Below, piece after piece: positions 17,322 to 27,300 of a DNA stretch of 64,000 bases. The position numbers and the translations under genes are program-made. The number at the start of each line of letters is the position of its first letter. The first letter of the stretch is position 1. Origin of the DNA: Flavobacterium tegetincola DSM 22377 (GTDB lineage Bacteria > Bacteroidota > Bacteroidia > Flavobacteriales > Flavobacteriaceae); the NCBI RefSeq assembly GCF_000425485.1, contig NZ_AUDN01000025.1:1-64000 (forward strand), written 5' to 3'. The notes beneath the pieces are model-generated. The model saw only the letters and a program-made list of their open reading frames with translations. It ran no database searches and was not told the origin of the DNA.

Positions 17322-19451
17322 ATGAAAAAAACATTCATCACCATGGTTGTTTTAACCACAATTCTTTCGTGCAAAACCGAAGAGAAGAAGACAGCTATTA
17401 CCGTAAACTATCCTGAAACCAAGATGGTAGACACCGTAACAACGTACTTTGGAACTGAAATTAAAGATCCATACCGATGGCTTGAAGACGACAAATCGGC
17501 AGAAACTGCAGCTTGGGTAAAGGCAGAAAATGAAGTTACCTTTGACTATTTAGAGAAAATTCCATTTCGTACTGCCTTGAAAGAACGCATGGAAAAATTG
17601 TGGAATTACGAAAAAATTTCTGCACCATTTAAAGAAGGTGATTTTACGTATTTCTACAAAAATGATGGTCTGCAAAATCAATCGGTTTTATACAGAAAAG
17701 ACAAGAACGGAAAAGAAGAAGTTTTTCTTGACCCAAATGGTTTTTCATCTGATGCAACCACTTCTTTGGCAAATGTATCTTTTTCAAAAGACGGTTCGCT
17801 AGTGGCATATTCTACTTCTGCTGCAGGAAGCGATTGGAATACGATTACTATTTTGAACGCAGTTACCAAAGAAAAATTGGAAACTGAAATTCTTGATGTA
17901 AAATTCAGCGGAATGTCATGGTATAAAAACGAAGGTTTTTACTACTCGAGTTACGACAAACCAAAAGGAAGTCAGCTTTCGGCAAAAACAGATCAACATA
18001 AATTGTATTTTCATAAAATAGGGACGGCTCAAAAAGACGATAAAGTTATTTTTGGGTTGAATGAAAAACGCAGATATGTAGGCGGTGGTGTAACAGACGA
18101 TAGTAAATATTTAGTTATTTCTGCCTCCACTTCTACTTCCGGAAATGAACTGTACATTAAAGATTTGGAACAACCCAACAGTAAAATTGTAACGGTTGTA
18201 AATAATTTTGATAGTGATAATGATGTAATTGATAATGTAGGTTCAAAACTATACATTGCAACAAATAGGGACGCTCCAAACAAAAAGGTAATTACGGTGG
18301 ATGCCTCCAATCCAACTCCTGAAAACTGGAAGCCTTTTATCAATGAAACAAAAGACGTACTTTCCACATCAACTGGTGGAGGTTCTATTTTTGCAACTTA
18401 CATTAAAGATGCCGTTTCATTTGTTCAACAATACGATTACGATGGCAAATTAACTCGTGATATTAAGTTGCCAAGTGTTGGAACTGCAGGAGGTTTTGGC
18501 GGTAAAAAAGAGGAAACTACATTGTATTATTCTTTTACCAATTATACGACACCCGGCTCCATCTATTCTTTTGATCCTAAAACAGGTGTTTCCAAAGAAT
18601 ACCAGAAACCAAAAGTTGATTTTGCCTCTGCAGATTATGAAAGCAAGCAAGTTTTTTATCCTTCAAAAGATGGGACTAAAATTCCGATGATTATTACATA
18701 TAAAAAAGGAACAGAATTGAACGGAAAAAATCCAACTATTTTATACGGTTACGGTGGATTCAACATCAGTTTAACGCCTTCGTTTAGTATTGCCAATGCC
18801 GTATGGTTGGAACAAGGCGGTGTTTATGCTGTGGCAAATTTACGCGGTGGTGGCGAATACGGAAAAGCTTGGCACGATGCAGGAACGCAATTGAAAAAGC
18901 AAAATGTTTTTGATGATTTTATCGCGGCAGCTGAATTTTTAATAGCACAGAAATACACTTCTTCAGATTATCTAGCGGTTCGTGGTGGCTCAAACGGCGG
19001 ATTGTTAGTGGGTGCTGTAATGACGCAACGTCCAGAATTGATGAAAGTAGCACTTCCAGCTGTTGGTGTTTTAGACATGTTGCGTTACCATACGTTTACC
19101 GCTGGAGCAGGTTGGGCTTACGATTACGGAACGGCAGAAGACAACAAAGAAATGTTTGACTATTTATTGAAATACTCTCCAGTTCATAATGTAAAGGCAG
19201 GTGTGAGTTATCCGGCAACATTAGTAACCACAGGAGATCACGACGACCGAGTAGTTCCGGCACATAGTTTTAAATTTGCTGCTGAATTGCAAGCCAAACA
19301 AAGGGGAACTAACCCTGTTTTGATACGAATTGAAACCAATGCAGGTCACGGAGCGGGAAAACCGGTTTCTAAAACCATTGAAGAAGCAGCGGATATTCAA
19401 GCGTTTACTTTGTTCAATATGGGATTTATTGAATTGCCAAACAAGAAATAA
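17322..19451 (+). CDS. Prolyl oligopeptidase family peptidase (S9A), lipoprotein
   Basis: A 709-residue serine peptidase that cuts proline-containing peptides. It starts with a lipoprotein signal ([17 protein letters not shown]), so it is probably anchored in the periplasm or at the surface. The N-terminal [21 protein letters not shown] and the seven-bladed propeller at about 90-420 are typical. The catalytic domain shows [13 protein letters not shown] near 475, [15 protein letters not shown] near 505, the nucleophile in [13 protein letters not shown] near 558, Asp in [12 protein letters not shown] near 643 and His in NAGHGAGKP near 680. All three catalytic residues are present and the length is standard. 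Confidence 0.93.
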   Translation: MKKTFITMVVLTTILSCKTEEKKTAITVNYPETKMVDTVTTYFGTEIKDPYRWLEDDKSAETAAWVKAENEVTFDYLEKIPFRTALKERMEKLWNYEKISAPFKEGDFTYFYKNDGLQNQSVLYRKDKNGKEEVFLDPNGFSSDATTSLANVSFSKDGSLVAYSTSAAGSDWNTITILNAVTKEKLETEILDVKFSGMSWYKNEGFYYSSYDKPKGSQLSAKTDQHKLYFHKIGTAQKDDKVIFGLNEKRRYVGGGVTDDSKYLVISASTSTSGNELYIKDLEQPNSKIVTVVNNFDSDNDVIDNVGSKLYIATNRDAPNKKVITVDASNPTPENWKPFINETKDVLSTSTGGGSIFATYIKDAVSFVQQYDYDGKLTRDIKLPSVGTAGGFGGKKEETTLYYSFTNYTTPGSIYSFDPKTGVSKEYQKPKVDFASADYESKQVFYPSKDGTKIPMIITYKKGTELNGKNPTILYGYGGFNISLTPSFSIANAVWLEQGGVYAVANLRGGGEYGKAWHDAGTQLKKQNVFDDFIAAAEFLIAQKYTSSDYLAVRGGSNGGLLVGAVMTQRPELMKVALPAVGVLDMLRYHTFTAGAGWAYDYGTAEDNKEMFDYLLKYSPVHNVKAGVSYPATLVTTGDHDDRVVPAHSFKFAAELQAKQRGTNPVLIRIETNAGHGAGKPVSKTIEEAADIQAFTLFNMGFIELPNKK

Positions 19452-19530
19452 GTTATGCATCCAGTTGCCCTAATTTTCACAAATAAAGTAGTGTAATTGT
19501 TGGTAACAAAAAAAAATAGTAATTATAGAA

Positions 19531-19560
19531 AAGCATTCGTTTCGGCGGATGCTTATTTTT
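19531..19560 (+). terminator. Terminator after the S9A peptidase gene
   Basis: AAGCATTCG at 19531-19539 pairs with the CGGATGCTT ending at 19554, closing a short loop, followed by ATTTTTG. The remaining bases to 19737 hold no gene that I can support. Confidence 0.65.
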
Positions 19561-19737
19561 GTTGAAATCCTTACATTATATCGCCGTATTGAAGCGAATT
19601 GCATGACGTTGATAATTCTACCGGAGGTAATCAAAACGTAAAGCTCGGAATAGTTTTAAAACTTAAACTATAAGTTGACAGCATTCAAATAGAGTTTTAT
19701 AGAACTTATATATTTCAGTAGTTATGGAAACAATTTC

Positions 19738-20685
19738 CTACTCTAGCGAATAACCAATACCAATCGACCCATAATAATACCCTTCATTCACAATATTATC
19801 CACCTCTTGAGAAGTATAATTAAAGGTATAACTCAAGTTCCAGCGGTTCTTGCGGTACTTAAAACCCGCTTCTCCCTGAAACCGAAACGGCACCAAAGGA
19901 AACGTCACCGGACTATTGTCGTCAAACAAACTCCCCTCAATAGTAGCATCATACCCCTGATAATTCACCTTCGGACTGATGAAAAAGTAAAATTCTGAAG
20001 TGTCCTTGTAGTTTTGGTCGTACCGAAGTGCCGCATCGTATAAATTAGAATCAGAAACAGGAAGTAAGTTCTTGAAACCAATTCGCAAGACAGGTCCTAC
20101 CGTTATTTCATTCAAAATCGTGCCCAGTTTTACCTCGGCTTGCGCCAAAATATCCAAGGTGTTCTTGTCGTTTAGCGTATACAGTTTCTTGGCGTAAAAA
20201 ACTTCCGCCTGAACCAATAACGCATTGTGCATCTGATACTGCCATCCGGATACTTTTTTGTAGCCAAAGGTGGTGTGGAAAAATTCTTGTGTTTCTTGAC
20301 CAAAGGCATTAGGCCCCATAAAACCAACTTGTGCAATCAATTTAAGCACACTTTCATTGCTGTAAAAATGATGAATGCCCGCTTCCGCAAAAAGTACTCC
20401 GGCAAAGGGACGGTCGTTATAATCAATACGTTCCGCTCTTATAGTCTGCGGATTGTAGATGTATTGACCAATTCTAAACTCAGTGATTTTCTTTACTATG
20501 TTTTCGCTTTTAGGAGTGTTTAAAAAGCGGTAATAGATTTCGAAACCGTTGGTATAATATTTATCATTGTAGGTAGAAGTATACAAATCGTTGTCTAAAA
20601 TTAGTCCCATTTCTGCCACATGTTTTTGTGCGACAGAAGTACAACTCATCAGAACAAACACTATAATTCCACCAATTTTAAGCAT
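19738..20685 (-). CDS. Lipid A deacylase LpxR family protein
   Basis: A 315-residue outer-membrane beta-barrel protein. After a signal peptide (IGGIIVFVLMSCTSVAQ) comes LILDNDLYTSTYNDKYYTNGFEIYYRF near 28-54, the N-terminal block typical of LpxR/DUF2219, where the Asn-Asp and Tyr/Thr-rich residues shape the active site. Further family blocks are YNDRPFAGVLFAEAG near 88 and MGPNAFGQETQEFFHTTFGYKKVSGW near 122. LpxR removes the 3'-acyloxyacyl chain of lipid A. It ends with an aromatic barrel strand (YYGSIGIGYSLE). It starts 3 bp after the mtgA stop on the same strand, suggesting an envelope operon. Confidence 0.85.
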   Translation of the reverse strand: MLKIGGIIVFVLMSCTSVAQKHVAEMGLILDNDLYTSTYNDKYYTNGFEIYYRFLNTPKSENIVKKITEFRIGQYIYNPQTIRAERIDYNDRPFAGVLFAEAGIHHFYSNESVLKLIAQVGFMGPNAFGQETQEFFHTTFGYKKVSGWQYQMHNALLVQAEVFYAKKLYTLNDKNTLDILAQAEVKLGTILNEITVGPVLRIGFKNLLPVSDSNLYDAALRYDQNYKDTSEFYFFISPKVNYQGYDATIEGSLFDDNSPVTFPLVPFRFQGEAGFKYRKNRWNLSYTFNYTSQEVDNIVNEGYYYGSIGIGYSLE

Positions 20686-20688
20686 ACA

Positions 20689-21369
20689 TCAATAATCTAA
20701 TTTCCCCACATATCCCATGTGTTTCACAATTCTTCCTTTCCGTCCTTCAATATAACTCGAAGAATTACTGGCTTTAAATTTCCGCGGATTGGGAAGAATT
20801 GCAGCAATTCCGGCCGCTTCTCTTTTCGACAAATCAGCTGCGGATTTTCCGTACCAATGTTTTGAAGCCGCTTCCACTCCGTAAACGCCAGTTCCCATTT
20901 CTATGCTATTGAGATAAACTTCCATGATGCGTTCCTTGCCCCAAATGAATTCAATTAAAACCGTGAAATACGCTTCCAATCCTTTTCGTAAATAACTTCT
21001 GCCTTGCCAAAGGAAAACATTTTTAGCGGTTTGTTGCGAAATCGTGCTTCCTCCCTTAATTGTTTTTCCATTTTCATTATTCTTCATCGCTTTCTTTATC
21101 GCATCAAAGTCGAAACCACTATGCGTTAAGAAATTCCCGTCTTCACTAGCGATAACTGCTTTCTGCATGTTTGTAGAAATATGCTCAAGCGGAACCCAAT
21201 CGTGACTTGTAGTCATTTCTTGTCCGTCTAACTTCTGGTCAATGGCTCGTGTAATCATCAATGGCGTAAACGGTACCGGTACAAATTTAAAAATCACCAC
21301 CGATAAAATAGACAATCCAAAAAACCAAAGCATTGCTTTCCAGATGAAACGAAATAATTTTTTAAACAT
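20689..21369 (-). CDS. mtgA: Monofunctional biosynthetic peptidoglycan transglycosylase
   Basis: Polymerises lipid II into glycan strands at the outer face of the inner membrane. The 226-residue GT51 protein has one N-terminal membrane segment (AMLWFFGLSILSVVIFKFV) and the family motifs IASEDGNFLTHSGFDFDAI with the catalytic glutamate near 77, GGSTISQQTAKNVFLW near 104, RKGLEAYFTVLIEFIWGKERIMEVYLN near 128 and EAASKHWYGKSAADLSKREAA near 170. No transpeptidase domain follows, so this is the monofunctional form. It lies directly upstream of the LpxR-like gene (3 bp) and 15 bp downstream of the FAD oxidoreductase gene. Confidence 0.94.
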   Translation of the reverse strand: MFKKLFRFIWKAMLWFFGLSILSVVIFKFVPVPFTPLMITRAIDQKLDGQEMTTSHDWVPLEHISTNMQKAVIASEDGNFLTHSGFDFDAIKKAMKNNENGKTIKGGSTISQQTAKNVFLWQGRSYLRKGLEAYFTVLIEFIWGKERIMEVYLNSIEMGTGVYGVEAASKHWYGKSAADLSKREAAGIAAILPNPRKFKASNSSSYIEGRKGRIVKHMGYVGKLDY

Positions 21370-21384
21370 AAAATATTCTATTTT

Positions 21385-22515
21385 TTAAACAAAATCTGCT
21401 AATTCTTTTCCTACTAAACTGCCTATCGCAATTCCCATTCCTCCCAACCGAACACCACAATACACGTGATTAGACAATTGTTTTACAATAGGATTCTTGG
21501 TCTGACCCATTCCCATAATGCCACTCCAGCGGTGTTCAATCTCAAATTTGTGGTTCGGCAAAATTACTTCTTTTAACAAGCGCTCCAACTCATTTTGAAT
21601 TAAATTTGTGTTGCCAAAATCAGTCGTCGTTTCACCTTTAATATCCAAGTTTCGGCCTCCGCCAAATAAAATCCGGTTGTCGATATTTCTGAAATAATAG
21701 TAGCCTTTGTCTAGATGGAAAGTACCTTTAATTTCTAAATCGGGAATTGGTTTTGTAATCAATACTTGAGCTCTCGCCGGTTGAACGTCTTCTGAAAACA
21801 AGTCTTTCGAAAAACCGTTGGTAGCAAAAAGTAATTTCTTGGTCGAAAAAGAGAAATCATTCAACGTTACTTTTACATCAGATTCATTTTCTTGATATTC
21901 CGTCACCGATTGATTATTTAAAATTAAAATTCCTTCTGAAAAGGCTAATTTCAATAACTTCTGCATCATTTTCCCCGTATCAATTTGCGCTTCAAAAGGA
22001 TTGAAAATGATTTGTTGCCGAATCTTTTCAAAGCCAAAAGTATCTTTCTGCAATTTGAAAACCGGACTTTTAAACAAGGGAAAAAGCAATTCATTGACGA
22101 AATCTATATTCTCTAAACATTCTTCAAAAGTGTCTTTATCGTTTTCTGTGAATAGTTCGTAACCGCCATTTTGCTGAAAATCCATCGCTTCATCACCAAT
22201 TCTATTTCGCAACAATTGCAAACCTTCCCAACGTTTCGAAATCAATTTAAAAACTTCTACTGGAGATTGTGTTTTTAAGTCGTCCACAATTTCAGACAAA
22301 CTTCCAAAGCAAGCGAAGCCGGCATTTTTAGTACTTGCTCCTTCGGGCAAACTTCCTTTTTCAATAATTAGTATTTTACTTTCGGGGAAACGCGTTCGCA
22401 AATTTAAGGCGGTATGTAAGCCTACAATTCCACTTCCTACAATGGTGAAGTCAATGTTTTGAAACCAACTTTTATATTCCCAGTAACTTAAATTCATTTG
22501 TGTTTTTTGTTTCAA
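21385..22515 (-). CDS. FAD-dependent oxidoreductase (DAO family)
   Basis: A 376-residue D-amino-acid-oxidase/glycine-oxidase-like flavoprotein. The dinucleotide-binding motif FTIVGSGIVGLHTALNLR sits near residue 23, followed by the KGSLPEGASTKNAGFACFG flavin-pocket segment near 54-72. The second FAD contact is LLFATNGFSKDL near 228, and the C-terminal block has HRWSGIMGMGQTKNPIV near 305 and GVRLGGMGIAIGSLVGKELADF. The substrate cannot be read from sequence; family members oxidise amines or N-methylated amino acids. The start may instead be the ATG at 22497, 6 codons inside. It heads a minus-strand trio with mtgA and the LpxR-like gene. Confidence 0.8.
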   Translation of the reverse strand: MKQKTQMNLSYWEYKSWFQNIDFTIVGSGIVGLHTALNLRTRFPESKILIIEKGSLPEGASTKNAGFACFGSLSEIVDDLKTQSPVEVFKLISKRWEGLQLLRNRIGDEAMDFQQNGGYELFTENDKDTFEECLENIDFVNELLFPLFKSPVFKLQKDTFGFEKIRQQIIFNPFEAQIDTGKMMQKLLKLAFSEGILILNNQSVTEYQENESDVKVTLNDFSFSTKKLLFATNGFSKDLFSEDVQPARAQVLITKPIPDLEIKGTFHLDKGYYYFRNIDNRILFGGGRNLDIKGETTTDFGNTNLIQNELERLLKEVILPNHKFEIEHRWSGIMGMGQTKNPIVKQLSNHVYCGVRLGGMGIAIGSLVGKELADFV

Positions 22516-22550
22516 AATTATTACTAAACAATACTATCTATTAAGAGTTT

Positions 22551-22830
22551 TTGCCTCACAAAGACGCAAAGCTCGAGCTGTTTTTCTTTGCGTCTTGGCA
22601 CCTTTGCGAGATTATATTACAGTGTTTAAAAGTAGTCATTTTGAATTTAAATCGCGATTCTCATTCAATCTTGATAAAAAAGTGGCGATTAATAACTGCA
22701 TTTTTCTACGTAAGGAAGCTGTTTTTCGCGTGAGGGATGGAAGAGGAGCTCTCCCGATTTTTCATCGGGAAGCGGGAACGGACAGCCCGACCCTGATTTT
22801 TCATCAGGGTCACGCCCAAATTAAATTCTA
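22551..22830. repeat. Intergenic region with three hairpins
   Basis: Three inverted repeats are visible. AAGACGCAAAG (22561-22571) pairs with CTTTGCGTCTT (22586-22596). TCCCGAT (22752-22758) pairs with ATCGGGA (22764-22770). ACCCTGAT (22790-22797) pairs with ATCAGGGT (22803-22810). The last two share the loop TTTTC and are joined by AGCGGGAACGGACAGCCCG. They look like repeated intergenic elements; the short frames here have no coding character. The rest of 22516-22972 holds nothing else that I recognise. Confidence 0.6.
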
Positions 22831-22972
22831 AAGAAAAGCGGAAGTTATAATTTAGCGTTAAACTTCTTCTATTTCAAGGAAAGCACGACCTTGGACAAGG
22901 CAAATCTATAATATTATTAGTATTTTTGGGATTGCTAAAAATGTTCAAGAAATTGAACGAAACACACGTATT

Positions 22973-24874
22973 ATGTATAAAAAAATCGTTCCATTATTAG
23001 TGCTAATGATGAGTATAAATGCTTTTTCGCAAGAGGTGATGACGCCAGAATTATTGTTTAAATTAGGTAGAGTTTCGGCTTTGGGAATTACTAAAGACCA
23101 AAAAAACATTGTTTATAAAGTGACTCAAGTTTCGGTTGACGAAAATAAATCGAGCAGTAAAGTCTATTTAATGCCTGTAAACGGCGGGAATGCAACAGAA
23201 ATTACAGATTATTCAACTCTATTGAATGACAAAAATGTTTCGAAAGACGGAAAAGTGTTGTACAGTGAAGAAGTGAAAATCTCGAAAGTTTTAGGGAAAG
23301 ATTTTTATCCTGAATTAGAAAAGTCGGATGTTCAAATTTACGATGCTTTGGATTACAGACATTGGGACACTTGGAACGAAGGCAAACACAACCACGTTTT
23401 TTATAAAGAAAATACTTCGGCAAAAGCTGGAATAGACATTATGCCAACCGAACCTTTTGACAGTCCACAAAAGCCTTTTGGAGGTGATGAAGATTACATT
23501 TGGTCGCCTGATGGAAGTAAAATCGTTTACGTTTCCAAGAAAAAAGTGGGAACAGAATATGCGGTTTCTACGAATACGGACTTGTACGAATATGATTTGG
23601 CTACCAAAAAAACTACAAATTTAACGGCAGAAAATTTAGGATATGATACGGCTCCACAATTTTCGCCAAACGGAGAATTGACTTGGTTGCAAATGAAACG
23701 CGACGGTTATGAAGCCGATAAAAATGATATTATTGTTTCTTTTAAGGGAATAAAAATGAATTTGACTGCCGGTTGGGACGGAACTGTGGATAGTTTTTCA
23801 TGGAGTGCTGATGGTAAAAAAGTGTATTTCACCGCTGCTGTTGATGGAACCAAACAATTGTTTGAAGTTAATTTTCCGGGAATGACGCGAATTGCCATTA
23901 CGGTTCAACAAATTACAAAAGGCGATTTTGACGTGACAGGATTGATTGGAATTGTAAATAATTCTGCTATCGTTTCACGTACTGATATGAATCATGCCAC
24001 CGAACTTTTCTCGTATGATTTGAAGAAAAAATCGTGGAAACAGTTGACAAAAGTGAATGATGATATTTATAAATCCATCACTTTAAGCAAAGTTGAAAAG
24101 AGGTATGTAACAACTACAGACGGCAAAAAAATGTTGGTTTGGGTAATTCTACCCCCAAATTTTGACGCTACTAAAAAATATCCAACTTTATTATATTGCC
24201 AAGGTGGACCACAATCTGCATTGTCGCAGTTTTATTCTTTCCGTTGGAATTTCCAAGTAATGGCGGCTCAAGGTTATATTGTTGTAGCTCCAAACCGTCG
24301 CGGAATGCCAGGTCACGGTGTGGAATGGAACGAGCAAATTAGTAAAGATTGGGGCGGACAAGTGATGGACGATTATTTAAGTGCGATTGACGATGTTGCA
24401 AAGGAAAAATACGTGGACAAAGACCGTTTGGGTGCTGTTGGCGCGAGTTATGGTGGATATTCTGTGTTTTATCTAGCGGGAAATCATGATAATCGTTTTA
24501 AAACATTTATCGCTCACGATGGTGTTTTCAATACGCAAAGTATGTTTGGGACTACCGAAGAAGTATTCTTTAACCACTGGGATTTTGGTGGTGCTTATTG
24601 GGAAAAAGACAACGCAATTGCTCAAAAGGCATACAACGAATTCAACCCAATCAATTATGTAGACAAATGGAACACACCTATTTTAATCATTCAAGGTGGA
24701 AAAGATTTCCGTGTGCCAATTGGTCAAAGTTTAGAAGCATTTCAAGCTGTTCAACTTCGTGGAATTAAAAGTAAATTGGTTTATTTTCCAGAAGAAAATC
24801 ACTGGGTTTTGAAACCACAAAATGCGATTGTTTGGCAAAGAGAATTTTTCAAATGGTTGAAAGAAACCCTTTAA
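22973..24874 (+). CDS. S9 family peptidase (S9C/dipeptidyl-peptidase-like)
   Basis: A 633-residue secreted serine peptidase. The signal peptide is KKIVPLLVLMMSINAFSQ. A WD40/TolB-like propeller spans about 30-380, with repeated strands such as DYIWSPDGSKIVYVSKK and SFSWSADGKKVYFTA. The alpha/beta hydrolase domain has the nucleophile in AVGASYGGYSVFYLAG near 500, Asp in IIQGGKDFRVPIGQS near 580 and His in FPEENHWVLKPQN near 610. The catalytic triad is intact. It most likely cleaves peptides in the periplasm for nutrition. It is followed after 10 bp by a RhuM-family gene with which it has no obvious functional link. Confidence 0.92.
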   Translation: MYKKIVPLLVLMMSINAFSQEVMTPELLFKLGRVSALGITKDQKNIVYKVTQVSVDENKSSSKVYLMPVNGGNATEITDYSTLLNDKNVSKDGKVLYSEEVKISKVLGKDFYPELEKSDVQIYDALDYRHWDTWNEGKHNHVFYKENTSAKAGIDIMPTEPFDSPQKPFGGDEDYIWSPDGSKIVYVSKKKVGTEYAVSTNTDLYEYDLATKKTTNLTAENLGYDTAPQFSPNGELTWLQMKRDGYEADKNDIIVSFKGIKMNLTAGWDGTVDSFSWSADGKKVYFTAAVDGTKQLFEVNFPGMTRIAITVQQITKGDFDVTGLIGIVNNSAIVSRTDMNHATELFSYDLKKKSWKQLTKVNDDIYKSITLSKVEKRYVTTTDGKKMLVWVILPPNFDATKKYPTLLYCQGGPQSALSQFYSFRWNFQVMAAQGYIVVAPNRRGMPGHGVEWNEQISKDWGGQVMDDYLSAIDDVAKEKYVDKDRLGAVGASYGGYSVFYLAGNHDNRFKTFIAHDGVFNTQSMFGTTEEVFFNHWDFGGAYWEKDNAIAQKAYNEFNPINYVDKWNTPILIIQGGKDFRVPIGQSLEAFQAVQLRGIKSKLVYFPEENHWVLKPQNAIVWQREFFKWLKETL

Positions 24875-24884
24875 TTGTTTCACG

Positions 24885-25883
24885 ATGGAAAGCGAAGTCA
24901 AAAACTTTTTAATATATAGTTTACCGAATAACCAAGTTCGAGTAGATGTTTTTGTGAAAAACGAAACTTTTTGGCTAACTCAAAAAGCGATGGCGGCTTT
25001 GTTTGAAACGACTCCACAAAATATAACCATTCACTTAAAAAACATCTATGAAGCTGGCGAACTAGATGAAAATTCAACTTGTAAGGATTTTTTACAAGTT
25101 CAGAAGGAAGGTTCAAGAATGGTAGAACGTAATCAAAAGTTTTATAATCTTGACGCCATAATTTCCGTGGGTTACCGAGTAAATTCGGCAAAAGCTACTC
25201 AATTTAGAATTTGGGCCACTCAAACTTTGAAAGAATTTATCATCAAAGGATTTGTGATGGACGATGAACGATTGAAGCAGGGACAAACTGTTTTTGAGAA
25301 AGATTATTTTAAGGAACTTTTACAGCGAGTTCGTTCTATTCGAGCTAGTGAAAGAAGAATCTATCAGCAAATTACTGATATCTTTGCCGAGTGCAGTATG
25401 GATTATAATAGAGATTCAGAGGTTACCAAAAACTTTTATGCTGCTGTTCAAAATAAATTTCACTTTGCCATTACTGGAAAAACTGCGGCTGAAATTATTT
25501 ACTTAAAAGCGGATAGTCTACAAGAAAATATGGGCTTGACCACTTGGAAACATTCGCCGGAAGGCAGAATCTTAAAGCAAGATGTGGTTATTGCAAAAAA
25601 TTATTTGCAAGAAAATGAAATAAAACAGCTGGAACGAACCATAACCGGGTATTTCGATTATATCGAAGGTTTGATAGAACGCGAAAACACTTTTACAATG
25701 AATGAATTAGCAGAAAGTGTCAACAAATTTTTAACCTTCAACGAATATAAAATCATGGAAGGAAAAGGAAAAACATCCCGACTTGAAGCCGAAAAAAAAG
25801 CGATTACAGCATATGAAACGTTCAATAAAACCCAAAAAATAGTTTCGGATTTTGATAAAGAAATTAAAAAATTAAAATTATAA
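24885..25883 (+). CDS. RhuM (virulence RhuM) family protein
   Basis: A 332-residue protein of the RhuM family. Characteristic blocks are ETFWLTQKAMAALFETTPQNITIHLKNIYEAGEL at about 26-60, KFYNLDAIISVGYRVNSAKATQFRIWATQTLKEFIIKGF near 86-124 and MDDERLKQG. The N-terminal part resembles a phage KilA-N/Bro-like DNA-binding module; the C-terminus is helical with a charged tail. The name derives from a Salmonella pathogenicity island gene, but the molecular role is unknown and homologues usually sit in genomic islands or beside restriction systems. Here it starts 10 bp after a core peptidase gene with no island genes around it, which suggests acquisition as a single gene. Confidence 0.85.
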   Translation: MESEVKNFLIYSLPNNQVRVDVFVKNETFWLTQKAMAALFETTPQNITIHLKNIYEAGELDENSTCKDFLQVQKEGSRMVERNQKFYNLDAIISVGYRVNSAKATQFRIWATQTLKEFIIKGFVMDDERLKQGQTVFEKDYFKELLQRVRSIRASERRIYQQITDIFAECSMDYNRDSEVTKNFYAAVQNKFHFAITGKTAAEIIYLKADSLQENMGLTTWKHSPEGRILKQDVVIAKNYLQENEIKQLERTITGYFDYIEGLIERENTFTMNELAESVNKFLTFNEYKIMEGKGKTSRLEAEKKAITAYETFNKTQKIVSDFDKEIKKLKL

Positions 25884-25997
25884 TTGATTATTCATTTTGA
25901 AAATCTCATCCAACATTAACAATTAACTACTGTTAAAATGACGATTGTTCTATAACAATTGCTATTTTTACGCATCTTACTATTCAAACAATTAAAT

Positions 25998-27191
25998 ATG
26001 TATCCAAAATCTATTAAACCATTTTTATTAGCTGCAACAATGCTTGTTGCTGGAGCAACATTTGCACAAGACAATCTTGTCAATTCTTTAAAAGTCAACT
26101 CAAGCGACAACAGTAAAGCGTCTTTTAAGTTTACAGAAGTCATCAATCTTCAAAATACTTCAGTTAAAAATCAAGGTTCTTCCGGAACGTGCTGGAGTTA
26201 CTCGGCAAACTCATTTCTAGAATCTGAAATGGCTCGAATGGGAAAACAACCCGTTGAAATTTCGCAGATATTTTCCGCTAGAAACACCTACATTGAGAAA
26301 GGAAAAATGTACGTAAGAATGCACGGAGCCGTAACATTGGGAGATGGTGGTGCTTTGTATGACGTGATCAATATGTACAAAAAATACGGAGCTGTTCCGC
26401 AGTCGGTTTACACAGGCTTGAACTACGGAACCGATAAAAACAAGTTTGGTGAAATGGGTGCGATTACGGAAAGTATTTTGCAAGCCGTAGTAAAAAATCC
26501 TAACGGTCAACTGACGCCAAACTGGGAAAAAGCATATGCTTCTGTAATTGATTCTTATCTAGGACAAGTTCCTGAAAGCTTTGATTACAATGGAAAAAAA
26601 TACACACCACAGAGTTTTGCAAAGGAAGTAATTGGTATTAATGCTGACGATTATATTCAGATTTCTTCTTTTGATACTACGCCATTTTACACAAAAGGAA
26701 TGCTTTTAGTTCCAGACAATTGGTCTTTTGAGCAGGTTTATAATGTAAAAGCAAACGATTTAACGTCAATAGTGGACAATGCTTTGAAAAAAGGATATAC
26801 AGTGGCTTGGGCTGGAGATGTAAGTGAAAAAACATTCAGCTGGAAAAATGGAGTTGCATTTGTAAGCGATAAAAGCTTTGACGAAATGAATGCAGACGAA
26901 AAAGCCAACATTTTCAATGGTCCAAAACCAGAACCTGTTACAACTGATGAAGCACGTCAAAAGCAATTTGACAATTATTCTACAACGGACGATCACGGAA
27001 TGCACATTGTGGGACTTGCAAAAGACCAAAATGGAAAAGAATATTACATCGTGAAGAATTCTTGGGGCGTTACCAATGATTATAAAGGATATTTATTCAT
27101 GACTAAAGAATATGTAAAACTGAAATCAACTGCGATTATGGTTCATAAAGCAGCGGTTCCAAACGATTTGGCTAAAAAAATGAGTCTCTAA
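25998..27191 (+). CDS. Secreted C1 family cysteine peptidase (bleomycin-hydrolase-like)
   Basis: A 397-residue papain-fold aminopeptidase. The signal peptide is SIKPFLLAATMLVAGATFAQ; the ATG at 25998 is preferred over 25959 because it gives a clean signal peptide. The catalytic cysteine is in KNQGSSGTCWSYSANSFLE near residue 65, the histidine in DDHGMHIVGLAKD near 335 and the asparagine in YYIVKNSWGVTND near 352. LYDVINMYKKYGAVPQSVY near 120 is typical of the C1B (PepC/BLMH) branch. Unlike cytosolic PepC it is exported, as in many Bacteroidota. A terminator follows. Confidence 0.92.
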   Translation: MYPKSIKPFLLAATMLVAGATFAQDNLVNSLKVNSSDNSKASFKFTEVINLQNTSVKNQGSSGTCWSYSANSFLESEMARMGKQPVEISQIFSARNTYIEKGKMYVRMHGAVTLGDGGALYDVINMYKKYGAVPQSVYTGLNYGTDKNKFGEMGAITESILQAVVKNPNGQLTPNWEKAYASVIDSYLGQVPESFDYNGKKYTPQSFAKEVIGINADDYIQISSFDTTPFYTKGMLLVPDNWSFEQVYNVKANDLTSIVDNALKKGYTVAWAGDVSEKTFSWKNGVAFVSDKSFDEMNADEKANIFNGPKPEPVTTDEARQKQFDNYSTTDDHGMHIVGLAKDQNGKEYYIVKNSWGVTNDYKGYLFMTKEYVKLKSTAIMVHKAAVPNDLAKKMSL

Positions 27192-27212
27192 TTTTTTTTT
27201 CAGACCACATAT

Positions 27213-27240
27213 AATCCCGACCATAAATCGGGATTTTTTT
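27213..27240 (+). terminator. Terminator after the C1 peptidase gene
   Basis: AATCCCGA (27213-27220) pairs with TCGGGATT (27228-27235), followed by a T run. Confidence 0.88.
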
Positions 27241-27300
27241 ATGTTTGTATTTTAACAATTTATACGAATTTAAATTTTCATTACTTTTTATCTTTACGCA

